Below, piece by piece: positions 21,901-32,700 of a stretch of DNA of 64,000 bases (within the stretch, counting starts at the first letter, position 1; every line of letters starts with the position of its first letter). The DNA lies in NCBI GenBank assembly GCA_001584585.1, contig LSYV01000034.1, forward strand, positions 602,166 through 666,165, read 5' to 3'. This DNA comes from Gonium pectorale (taxonomy: Eukaryota; Chlorophyta; Chlorophyceae; Chlamydomonadales; Volvocaceae). Under the pieces are notes generated by a model. It made no database searches, was not told the DNA's origin, and saw nothing but the letters and a program-made list of their open reading frames with translations. Position numbers and translations under genes: made by a program.

Positions 21901-24018
21901 CCTCATCTTCACACCATCCATGGCCCGGAGCGCTCGCCACGCAGCCTGTCTGGGAGCGCTGCGCTGCGTGCGGGAGTTCTTTGTCAACCCGCCCTTCCGG
22001 ACTGGCCGCGCGCAGGGTGGTCATCGTGCTGGACTTCCACGCGCACTGCTGCTCCGCCGAGGTTGGCGGCCTGCTGGGCGGCACCTACAGCGCGGCCACG
22101 CGCACGCTGTCCGTCAGCCGGGCCTTCCCCGTGCTGGAGCTGGCGCAGCCCGTGAGCCCGGCAGAGGCTGGCGGCAACCGGCCCGCCGTGGCGGTGGAGT
22201 TTGACCCTGTGGATCTGGCGCGGGTGAGCCGCTTTGGCCGAGTGCGGTGGGGTTGTGGGGTGGGTGCAGGGGAGGGAAGAGATTGTTGGGTCTGGGTCTT
22301 TAGGAGGGTAAAGCAGTGGGCTGCGAGCGAGGTAGTGGAGCGGAAGGTGCGGAGGACAGGCTGAGGAGGACAGGAAGCGGGTGAGGGAATCGCCCAACGG
22401 CATACTCGTTGAATCAGCGAGCGCAAGTGAGGCCGCGGGTCTTGTGCCCCATCTTACCTGCCGCGCCATCCCCCGCGTCCATGCTCACTTCGCAACACCG
22501 CCGGCCGCAGGTGCGCGAGGTGATCCGCAAGTGGGGCCTCCAGTGCGTCGGCTCCTATCGCTCGCACCCCGCCTACTCGGCCACCCCCAACGCGCTGGAC
22601 GTGCGGTACGCGGTGCGCGCGCAGCAGGATGTCCGCACGCCCACCGGCGCCGAGCCCTGCGTGTGCGCCGTCGTGTCACCATACGACACCGAGTCGACCA
22701 GTGAGTATCTTTGTAGGGAATGCTGCCGGGAGTGCGTGGTCCAGACCTGTTACCAGTCGGGTGTGCTGCATCGCTCCAGGCTTTGCCATTCCGGCCCTGA
22801 GTCTAGCCGGCGCTTGATACCTCCTAGTGCTCGTCTCGCCTGTGGTCCGGCGCAGCTCGGTCTTTGGCAGCACGGTGAAAGGCGCTGAGATGTGCGGTGT
22901 GTTTTGGGGTCGTACCGCATTCGCCTTGAGCGTGCCGGCGCGGTGCCGCCTCTGCCTTTGCTTGCAGGTGCTCCCTCCAGCGCCATCACTTGGTTCCACG
23001 TCGAGTACGACCGCTCCAAGCCCATGCCGCCGCTGCCGCAGATGAGCGGTGCGCCGCCGCCGCCCGGCTGCCGGCCCATGGCGCTGGCGGTGGAGACGCC
23101 CGAGAACTCGAGCGCCCACGAGCATATCATGAACCTGGTGGGCACGCAGTTTCAGGTGAGCCCGGCCGGGCGTTGTGCGTTGTGCCAGCGTTGCCCCCGC
23201 ACCGTCTGCTCCGGATGTTCCTGATGGGGAAGGACACCGTCGTGCCTTGCCATACGTGTTTTGACGCTGCGCATTTCTCGCACAACGCGTCGAGCAGACA
23301 GCGCAAGTGCTCAGCCACGTGCCAACACGCTAGCCCCTGGACCCTAGCACGCAACCCTCGCCTGCATTTCTTGATACCGCCCGTGCCCTGATTTCCCCCC
23401 CCCCCACGGGGACCTTCACGTGGACGCCAGCGTTCACGGTCAACCGTTTGCTCCTTACCCCCCCCCCTCCCACGGGGACCTTCACGTGGACGCCAGTGCG
23501 TTCACGGTCAACCGTTTGCTCCTTACCCCCCCCCCCACCCTCCCACGGGGACCTTCACGTGGACACCTCCCCCCCCCTCCCACGCGCAGCACACAGCCCG
23601 CACGTACGCCGTGCGCCCCACGCGCGCGCCCATGGCGCTCTCCTGGCGGCCCGCCGACCAGCAGCCCGCCGACGGCCGACCGGAGACGTGCCTCGACAAG
23701 CTGGTCGGCTCGGTGGTCTCCCGCCTGCCCGAGCTGTTTGAGGGCGATATGCGCGCTACCTACGGGTCCATGGTACGGGACATGGTCCGCCACGAGTGGG
23801 CGCAGGCGGACCAGGCCGGCCGTGCGCGCGCGGGGCGCGGAGGAGACGACGGCGAGGGCCTGGCGGCGGGCCGCTCGCGCCGGCCGCCCAAGCCCAACGG
23901 CGCGCTGGCGGCGGCGGCGCGCTTTGACAGCGATGAGGAGGAGACGGAGGAGGAAGAGGGAGACGAGGTGCAGGTGGACGCCGAGGAGGAGGCCGCAGCG
24001 GAGGCGGACGAGGACTGA
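18913..24018 (+). CDS. MPND: MPND-like protein: RAMA domain plus MPN domain with degenerate JAMM motif
   Basis: Twelve exons join in phase to 665 aa: 18913-19038, 19122-19334, 19648-19708, 19889-19994, 20254-20432, 20626-20720, 20972-21031, 21321-21463, 22016-22223, 22511-22700, 22968-23155 and 23590-24018. Residues about 93-180 match the RAMA domain: ITLRTLLDAGFLVPGCKVLY, YKGIITWADLTEDGTI, FESPSAF, DDGWKAVKYAGK. Residues about 328-490 match the MPN domain: VVIVLDFHAHCCSAEVGGLL, WGLQCVGSYRSHPAYSA, PCVCAVVSPYDTEST. The JAMM site (E, HxH, S, D) reads Glu343, Arg414-x-His416, Asn424, Asp427, so one metal-binding His and the Ser are lost and isopeptidase activity is unlikely. A basic motif NKRQRVDG and a Glu/Asp-rich tail suggest a nuclear chromatin protein. 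RAMA of animal MPND has been linked to N6-methyladenine DNA; a reader role here is inferred. Confidence 0.9.
23392..23580. repeat. Intronic minisatellite with about 62-70-bp units
   Basis: The unit runs CACGGGGACCTTCACGTGGA, then a segment with TTCACGGTCAACCGTTTGCT, then a C-run. Two full copies and one truncated third copy lie directly before the acceptor of the last MPND-like exon. The copies are nearly identical, so the expansion is recent. Confidence 0.9.
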
Positions 24019-27000
24019 GGGGCGGCGGCGCTGGGCGGGAGGCCGGAGAGGGGCGGTGTTGACCCCCTGGCTTGGTCCCGGCTACGGGGTCGCGCGGGAT
24101 GGGTTTAGCTAGAGTGAGGATTGATGGGCTTTGGGGTGTCGGTTGTGGAATACATGGTGAGTACTAGTTGTATAGCGTGAAAGGCCAAGCCTTAATTCGC
24201 TGAGTGGTCCGTACAGGGGTGCCGGTAAAGGCAAGCGGAGTGAGTCACGTGTATGGCTTTGCAGCGTCTTGCACGGGAGGAAGCATGCCTATGTTTGTGC
24301 CAAAGCGCTGTCGGCGTGTGCATGGGTGACGTCAACATGGGCCCAGGTCGCAGGTACTGGTGTTGAACCTGTTGGGAGTTTCGCACTGTTCTAGCTGCAT
24401 TGCGCTGCGGCGCGTAGCTGACTTCGCCAGGGACTCTGACGTAACCTCCCGGCTGCCTGAGCGGCATGTGCGTGCCGCGATGCGTTGGGCGTCGCTGGCT
24501 GTACTGTGGAGGGAGGTATGCCGACCGGTGAGCTGGCTCCGCTGCTGCCAAGGAGGGCCCGTAATGCATGTGGCAGTCCGCAAGGCCGGAGAGAGCGCGA
24601 TAGCGACATACAGGGCGTGCAGCCCCGTTAGGGAGGCCGCGCATAGAGGCTGCAAGGGCGGGCGCTGCGACGCAGTCCATTGCAGCCAAGCGCCACCTGC
24701 ACCAAGGCCCCGGGGCACGGCGAGCCGCGCATTAGGTTAGGTGCAGTCGATCGCCTGGGTGCCCCCTTGCGGCCTGTTCATATTCCACCCCATTCGCCCA
24801 TCCATCCACCTGTCACGGGGGCCACGCGCTCGCGCCTTGTTGGATGAACAGCCCTCTGCGGAGGCGGAATGCCCCACATGGCCGACAGCTCCGGCGATGT
24901 CGGCTACTTGCAGCGTGCGGCCAGAGGGCGGCTGGACAGAGGACGGGCACAGTGGTACGGCAAATGCACGCCACTTGCTGTGCAGCCTCAGCCAAGCCGC
25001 GCTGCACGCCAAACAAGGAAGCAGGGCTGCCAGGATAGTAAGCGGTTGGCGTACTCCGTTCCCGGTTGGCGAAGACCGTACTACATAATGGCACTCGTGT
25101 CATCGTGCTGCGGCTCGGCGCAGCACGCCCTTGTAACTGCCACCCTGATGCCGCCGGGCCGAGGCGCGCCGCCTGCAGGTGTCACTGGACAGCAGTCTGC
25201 AGCTGCGGAAAGGCACTCTGGCGCGGGCCCATACGGCGAGAGGCATCCAGATAGAAGCGCCGATGAGGTATCCATTCGGACGAGGAGTGGGCATGCAGAA
25301 TCTGCAAGTGCCGGGGCAAGGGTGCTGGTAAGGGCCGGTACGCAGAACATAAAAAAACGGCCGCTTTCGCGCCCTCGACTCACCCGTCCACGCCCGTGAC
25401 CACCAGTTACAGTACCGTATCAACGCTAATTATTTGAACGCTACGGTAACAGTGATGGCTTGTGTCTTAACGAGCCCTTTGCTCCAGGATGCTGTTGGCG
25501 CAGGGAGTAACCTGAGGCAAGGAATGCGTTGACCTTCTGAGGGTCCAGCTCAACCGCCGACCCGGACTCTGCAGGCTGCTGGCCACGTGCACTGACACCT
25601 GCCTGTACGGCACATACGTGTGTGCTACACGTACAGACACCTCCAGATCTACGTATGCTTTTTGCCACGACACCAGTGCACAACGGCACAACCGCACCAG
25701 CTAACTTCATTACGCACTCGCACCCCAAGCACCTGACAGCAACCGTAACAGCGGCGGCACCGGAGGCGCTACTCGCAGCTGTTGAGCTCAGGATTGCATA
25801 GAGGGCTGAGATGTCTGGGATCACGACAGCATTCGACAGTGGCGGGGCGGCTGAGGGTCTGCCGAAGCGCCGATGGTGCACGGTTACATGGCCACGGTAC
25901 TGGCTGGCTAGCTAGACGGCTAAGCACGTCGCTGCCCGCAGTTGACAAATAGGGCGTGCGCTTTGCAATGCGCTTGTGAGGACTCACCCCGTAATCTCTG
26001 CACACCATGTACACCCCACAGTTCGTATATCCAGCCCAGCGCCCCAGTGTCAAGTACTTGAGACCGAGTGCGACCGAGACCGGAGCTACCGGAGCGGGCC
26101 CCGGCCCCGCCCCAGCGAACCGAATGCCCGTGCAGGTTCACCCTGCAAACATGTTTGTGACTAGGCATAAGAGGGTCACTTAGCTGGGCCGGGATCACCT
26201 GCTGCCGGCTAGGTTGTTTTGTCGCTTATATACCGGTAATTGTTTTGTTGTCTACAGCACTGTTTTGAGCATACCGTCACGCATACATAACACCCCACGC
26301 ACTGCCGCCGCCGCCACCGCCGCCATGACCACTGCGCCACGTTCGACGCCGCCCACCCATGGCCATTTGCCGAGCAACGCTTTGGTTGCGTCGTTACCGT
26401 TGCCTAATGACAATGCCGCTGCAGCACGAGTCAATCAACGTCTGTCCTATTGAAACCTCCACCGTGTGCAGCACACTCGTTTTGCCACCGACATCCGCCC
26501 CATGCTGAATTTCCCAATCAGAATCCCAATTCCATGTTGTTACACCGACCTCCGGCACTCCGCCGTCGCTATGCAGCCGGGACGGCGGCAGCGGCGGCCC
26601 AGGCTCACAACCTACTGTGTTTGAGTAATGCGTGCGTGGTTGTGTGTGCGTGTGCTGTACGTGCCTCTCTAGGTCTGCGGCACAGCCATTACAGCGCTTT
26701 GGTTTGATGCACTGTGGACGTTCTGTGTAATCTGACACCGGTATTGGCCTCTGGCTGGGCTGGCGGGGGTAGCACCGTCGTGGAATAAATTGAAGCCCGC
26801 GCTGACACTGGTTTCAAGCATTTGCACAGGGAGGGCCAGACCAGAGCGCAAACCAACAAAGCAAGCACCCATGCGAGCTGCGGGCTCCCAGTCGTCTCCG
26901 CGCCGTCGCTTGGCTTCATCCAGGGGCACGGTGGGGGAAGGACCACAGCCTTACGGACCTGCGCTGGCACCGCACAGCTGGCACTGACCCGCGGGTCGCC

Positions 27001-27147
27001 GTGGCCTTCGTGAAGCATGCGCAGGTCGCCGCGTGCAGCCATTTGCTACCACCATGGAGCTTCTATCACGGCAGCTGCGCCAGCGGTGGCAGCGGCGACG
27101 GCGGAAGCGCAAGGCGGCCCGCCGCACGTGACGCCGCGCCCTGGGAC
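24019..27147. other. Intergenic region downstream of the MPND-like gene
   Basis: About 3.1 kb with no open frame that looks coding on either strand. A TGTAA at 25132-25136 is the first plausible poly(A) signal for the MPND-like gene, which would give a 1.1-kb 3' untranslated region. An 18-nt word at 26208-26225 recurs at 3971-3988. The region ends at a short assembly gap. Confidence 0.4.
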
Positions 27148-27167
27148 NNNNNNNNNNNNNNNNNNNN
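27148..27167. other. Assembly gap (20 N)
   Basis: Twenty unspecified bases interrupt the sequence just where coding-like sequence begins on the plus strand. Confidence 0.99.
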
Positions 27168-28621
27168 GAGCAAGCGGGGCGGGCGGTGCTGCCGATGCTG
27201 GTCCGGCCAGGCTCCGCCCGGGAGCCGCATGTGCTCTTGGCCGCGCGTAGCCTGTCGGCCCTCCTGCTTGCGATGAAGATGCACAGCGTCGCCCTCGAGG
27301 GCCACGCCGCTGCGGCCGCCGCCGCCTCCCGCCTCCGCTGTGCGGGCCCCGGGCGCGGCATGCGGCACGCGGTCTTGTCCATGGGCCTTGCGCAACTGAG
27401 CGACGCGGACAGGGTCCGGGCCAGGGGCGGGTCCGGAGCCGGGTTCCGGGGCTGGGGTTGGGGCTGGGGCCCGATCGGCAGCAACGGCAGGAGCAACCGT
27501 GGCAACAGCAGTGGCGGCAGCAGCGGCGGCAGCCACTCCAGTGGCCATGTCGGCAGCCGTGGCGGCAGCGACCCAGCACAGGGACTTGCTCCCGGCGGCC
27601 TGGGCGGCCCGCGGCTGGTCCTCGCGGAGGGGAAGGTCATGGGCTTGGCGCTGGCGGCTGTCGTGTGCCACCGCTGGCGCCGGCAAATCTCGGTACCATC
27701 ATCCCCCGCATCATGTGGGGGATGTGCCACACCTGCACGGCAGCGTGCGCCTCAGGGGCGTGTGCCGGTCCGCCATATATGCGGGCGGATCTGGCGTTTC
27801 CCACCTTGCAAGCATACCTTTGCCGGTCGGAAGAAGGGGGACGGCAGCAGGTGCTGGGCGGCGTGTGGGCCACGCCGTCGGCCTCACCGCACCCGCTGGC
27901 TGGTGGCGGCTGGTGGCGGCTGGCGGCGGCGTTGGCTCGCGACGCGTTGCCGTTGGCAGGTGCGGGATAGCTATGGCTGTGTTGTGGGTGCCTGGCACAT
28001 GAGCTTGAGGGGACCGAATCCTTTTCCGGTGCGTTGCATTTGTTGCTAGTACGGGTTGGTGACATGGCGCAAGGAGCCACGCATGCCGTACGGTGTACAG
28101 TATGCAGGTGGTGTACGAAGCAGCGTGGTGGTCAGCGATGCGATGTAGGCCTTACACGTCAATGTCTGCCCTCCACTGCAGGCACCAGGCTGTGTCCTCC
28201 CAGCAGGCCTGTTGCGCTCGCGGAGGAGCTGGCAGGCGGCGCGCTGCCCCTTGCGGAGGAGCGGAGAGGGTGCTGCGCCGCGCTGGCCACGATCCCGCGG
28301 GGCCCGAGGCGGTAGTGCTGTATGGGCTGTCCGTTCTGGGCTCAGAGTATACGTGGCATAACCTCCTGGCCATCCTGCTCGCGCACGGCGAGGAGCGGCA
28401 GGCTCTGGCACTTTTCGGCACGCTGGGCAAGCTGCATTGACCCACGGGTCGCTTTGGACCAGGACCAGCTGCTCCACGTCCGCGTCGCGGGACTTGCGCT
28501 CCCGCACCTCTCTTTGTCATACATCCGCCTGGGGTGCGTGTCCTTGGCTGCCGGAGCTGCCGCGGATCACGGCAGTACCTGCACTTCCGCCGCCGCTAAG
28601 GACCTGGAGGCATGGCCAAAC
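27168..28621 (+). pseudogene. Frameshifted remnant of an unknown protein-coding gene
   Basis: I do not recognise the protein. Coding-like peptide switches frame along the plus strand. After the gap come AGRAVLPMLVRPGSAREPHV and LSALLLAMKMHSVALEGHAA (27175-27420). Near 28200-28305 one frame gives PVALAEELAGGALPLAEERR, then stops. A second frame takes over without an intron-like break (VVLYGLSVLGSEYTWHNLLA, then ILLAHGEERQALALFGTLGK) and stops at 28438. A third frame continues (VALDQDQLLHVRVAGLALPH) to about 28621. Gly/Ser/Ala-rich sequence and a likely intron lie between 27420 and 28187. Two unexplained frame changes favour a decayed gene, though draft-assembly indels could give the same picture. 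The Leu/Ala-rich helices resemble helical-repeat proteins only loosely. Confidence 0.35.
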
Positions 28622-29798
28622 TAGAATGACTGGAATATGACTCGCCCAAGCCGCGACGAAAGTACAGCAGGTATAATCGACATTGTTGGAGAACTGAGCA
28701 AGGTTGATGGGCGGGGCCGCGCGTGCCGGCTCGCCCAAGCGCGGAGCCAGCAGTTGGGAGCTGTGGGGAAGCAACTGACCTCTTCCATTCGGTGTCTGGC
28801 GGCGGCGGGGGACCCTGCAAACACTGCAAGGCATTGATTTGGACGAGCGCCCATTGCGATACGGGGGGTCGGTCATTGTGCACAGGCACCTCTGTGCATT
28901 TCCATCCATCCGTGAGCTGCCGGTTTCAACGCAAGGCACTGCGATGTTGGCCAGTTGACAAGGATGTGCTCCGTGCGTGCTCCCGGCGGGCACCTGTCTC
29001 AACAGCGGCGGGTAGCTACAGCCGCACCAGCACTGGGTTGCAAGTCCACGCTCAGGTCAACTCGGATTGTGGAGATGACGCACGATGGAAACTTTCCAAA
29101 CCTTACGGCGATACCGTAACACTGAAGCAAGAAGTCAAAGCCAACACCCGCCCGCACGTAGCAGCTTGTTCGCTTGGGGCACTCAAGTGCGGTGTGCAAT
29201 CAAACGTAACAGCGGCACCTACAGAAGTCGACATGTCAACACATGCCGTAGTCAACGTGCCCAGACCAGCAACTGCAACCGCCGTACACGCACCCTTACT
29301 TGCCGTAAGCTAACCAGGCGGTCATGCGCTCTCTCTCAACGGCATCCGCAGCCCTTTCAGGCCGCCTCCTCTCCATTGCTGGAGGGCACAACCGTGTGGC
29401 CAAGGACCAACCATGTACCTCTTCCGTATCCTTAGCTTGCACATACTCATCCCCCATCCTGAAGCTTCCCCGTTTCCGTCCGCCGTATGGCAAAACACGA
29501 AATACTCACATGCCCCATCTGCTGGCCCGATTATCCCTTGAGCACGCTGGGCCATTGCACAAATGCCCAACCAAGCTCCCTCCCTCCCTATTCCCCATGG
29601 GCATGGCGCGCTCACCAATTCATTAATGCCCTCGATATATGGCTTTGAGTTCGCCGTCCCATCCCATCTCACTTTCGCCCCCGAGGCCTCTGCTTCCGGT
29701 CGCTGTCCTTCACCCAGGGAGAGCCACGGCAGCGACGCAGCAAGGCCTCACTGCAGCTGTCTTCCCACGTTGATTCTTGGGCTCCTTGCCCCTTTTCC
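28622..29798. other. Intergenic region 3' of the giant RS-rich gene
   Basis: About 1.2 kb of lower-GC sequence with no convincing coding stretch. It should carry the 3' untranslated region of the minus-strand giant gene, but I did not find a minus-strand TGTAA here. Confidence 0.4.
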
Positions 29799-32700
29799 TC
29801 AGCTCCCTGAGCTCTCCGCCTCCAGCCTCGCCTGCTCCGCCGCCACCGCCTCGAGCCGCCGCGACACTGCCACCAGCAGCGCCACCGCGGGGTCGATCGC
29901 GCCGCCGCCAGACGCCTCCGGCGTCCACTGCGGGTTCTGATACTGGTGCGGCAGCGGCAGCGGCGGCAGGGCCGAAGGCGCCGGCCCCACGGGCTGCGCC
30001 GCCTCGGGCCGAGCCCACGACATGCCGCCGACAGAGTGCGACCTCGCGCCGCCTCCCGCCACAGCGGCGGCCGCCGCCGCCGCTGCCGCCGCGGCCATCT
30101 GCATCTGCAGGCCGCCAATAGTCGCTCGGGGAGAGAGCCCCGGAGAGCCCAGCACAAGCCCCGAAATGCCTCCGCCCACTGAAGCCACGCGGCGGGCGCT
30201 GTCCAAGCCGCTCGGCCACCCAACGGCTGCGGTGGCGGCACCCACACCGCCAGCCAAGGCCACGCTGCCACCGACAGGTGCGACGCCGGCGCTCTGGCGG
30301 CCTGTCCTGGACGGTGACCCCGAGCGTTTGTCTGGCGATATGGGTCGCCTGTCGGGTGATTTGGGCCGCCGGTCCGGGGACATGGGCCGCCGCCCTGGCG
30401 AGCCCGGGCGTTTGTCGGGCGAGATGGGTCTCTTGCCGGGGGAGCTCGGCCGCTTGTCCGGCGACACCGGGCGCCTGTCCGGCGAGGTGGGGCGCCTCAC
30501 CGCCGGTATACCCGCCGCCGCCAGCGACAGGGAAGCCGACATGAAATCTGCCAGGTCTAAGGCCCCTCTACCGCCGCCACCGCTGCCGCGACTGCCAACG
30601 CCACCACCACCACCGCCGCCGCTGCCGCGACTGCCAACGCCTCCACCACCACCACCACCACCGCCGCTGCCGCGACTGCCAACGCCACCACCACCACCAC
30701 CGCCGCTGCCGCGACTGCCAACGCCACCACCACCACCACCGCCGCTGCCGCGACTGCCGTTGCCCGCATGCACACCGCGGTGCGGAAGGAAGGGGCCTTC
30801 CCTCGGGTCGTGCGGATGCGGATGCCGCCCAACGGCTGGCGGCGGTCCAGCGGCGGCCCGCGCCGCCTCAGCCGCAGCCGCTGGGCCCCAGCCCTGCCGC
30901 CCGTCGGCCACCCAGCTGCGCCCGTCCGTTTGCGGTGGGCTGGGGGGCTCGGCGACGGGCGCCCAGCCGTGCACCGCCCAGAAACCCCCATGTTGCGGCT
31001 GCGGCGACAGCTGCCAATGCGCTGACTGCGGCGCGTGGAGCTGAGGTTGCGGCGGCGGCGGCGGGCGTAGCTGCGGTAGCGGTTGGGGCTCTTGCTGCTG
31101 CGGCGGCGGCACGTGCAGCTGCGGCACGTGCAGCTGCGGCGGCGGCGGAGGCAGGTGCAGCGGGGCCTGGGGCCGCGGCTGTACCGGAGGGTGCGACGGC
31201 ATTGGCTGGCTGACGGCCCACGGCTCCCGCGGGTCTCGCTCAAGGCGGGCCCATGCGGACTCGTGGGGTGTGGGGCGTGGCTGGGCGGGCACTGGCTGCG
31301 CAACGATAGGGCCCACCGCGTGGTGATCGTTAGGCATCTGCGGCGGCCCCAGCGCTGCTGCGCCGGACGCTGACGGGAGGCCCAGGCCTTTGGGCGGTGC
31401 CGAGGCGGGGCCCCGGTCAGCCGCCCAAGGGACCGGTCCACACGGCATGTCGCCAACTGCAGACGGTGGGAACGGCGCCCTCGCCAGCTGGGCAAACGCG
31501 TCGGCTTCCTCTGCTGCGACGGCTGCTGCGGCCGCCGCAGCCGCCACTACCGCGGCCGCGCGCGTCTCGCGCGCGTGGCGCGTCGCGTGCGACAGGGTGC
31601 TGACCCACGGGACGAGGGTGCCGTACGACCTGCCGTATGATCTGTCGGTACGTGGCGTCGGCGGAGCCGGCGGCCGCTGGTGCGAGGCTGCGGCGGGCGC
31701 CTGGCCGGACAAGCCAAGGGGGCTCCCGTCTGCTTGCAGCTCGTGCGGCGCAGCGTCGCGCGGCAGCTGCCGGCCGTCGGCCTGCTGCCGCCGAGCAAGC
31801 GGCGAGGGCACGTGCACTCGGCCGGCTTCCCGGCGGTCCGGATATTGTTTTGAAAGGGGAAGCGGCGAGCTGGAGGCACGGCGGGCAGTGATGGCGCTGG
31901 CCCGCCCTGGTGACGCAGCCGCCGCTGCCACAGCCCTTGTGCCACCGCCAGCGCCACCAGGCTTGGGCGCAGGGCGTAATGCGGATGGAGTCCGCGTGTT
32001 GGCGTGCTGCGCCTGCGGCTCGACCACTCCCTGCGGGTACAGCTGGCGACGGCTGCGGCGCTGGGTTGACGCCGGGTCGGCGGCAGCAGGCGCGCCTTCA
32101 AAGCCAGGCGGCGGCGGTGGTGATGAAAGAGGAGGGTGGCCCGCCTGCTGCTGTGCAGGGCTGTGTGGCGACCGGTGCGGGCGGTGCTCGGGGTCACGGC
32201 GATGGCCGCTGGCATTGTCTTGTGAGGAGCGGACTCGGTGGTAGAAGGCAGCAAGGCTGTTGTGCTGCGACTGGCTCCCGTGGCCGTGACGGTGGTCGGC
32301 GGCGGGGCTGCCATTGGCCAGGCGGTGGGTCACAGCCTGCGGAGAGGCCCGGACCACGTGCCGTGACTGCGACTGCTGCGACTGCTGTTGGTGGTGATGA
32401 TGCCGACCGGGATAATGGCCCTCGGGCAGCGTTGGCTGCTGCTGTTGGTGGCTGTGATAGCTGACATGTGGCTGCGGCAGCCATGGCTGCTGCTGCTGTT
32501 CTGGCGGTGGTGGCGGCGAGTAATGCTGCAGGGATGGCTGTTGCGGCAACTGCGACTGTAAAGGTGGACGGTGCGGCCCGGGGTATTGGGGCGGCCATTG
32601 TTGGCCGGCATGGTGGGGCTGCTCGGGCAAGGCCTGCGGCTGGCTGCCTTGCAGCTGATGGACCGGAGCAGTGGGGTGCGCCGCCTCCGCTGCAGCGTGC

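Noticed and set aside
23392..23580. CRISPR-like repeat-spacer array
   Set aside because: Units are contiguous tandem copies without unique spacers, inside a spliced eukaryotic intron.
30022..31044. Plus-strand frame of about 340 aa with Pro-rich repeats
   Set aside because: It mirrors the GSRGSG and SPDKRP repeats of the giant minus-strand gene and has no independent domain.
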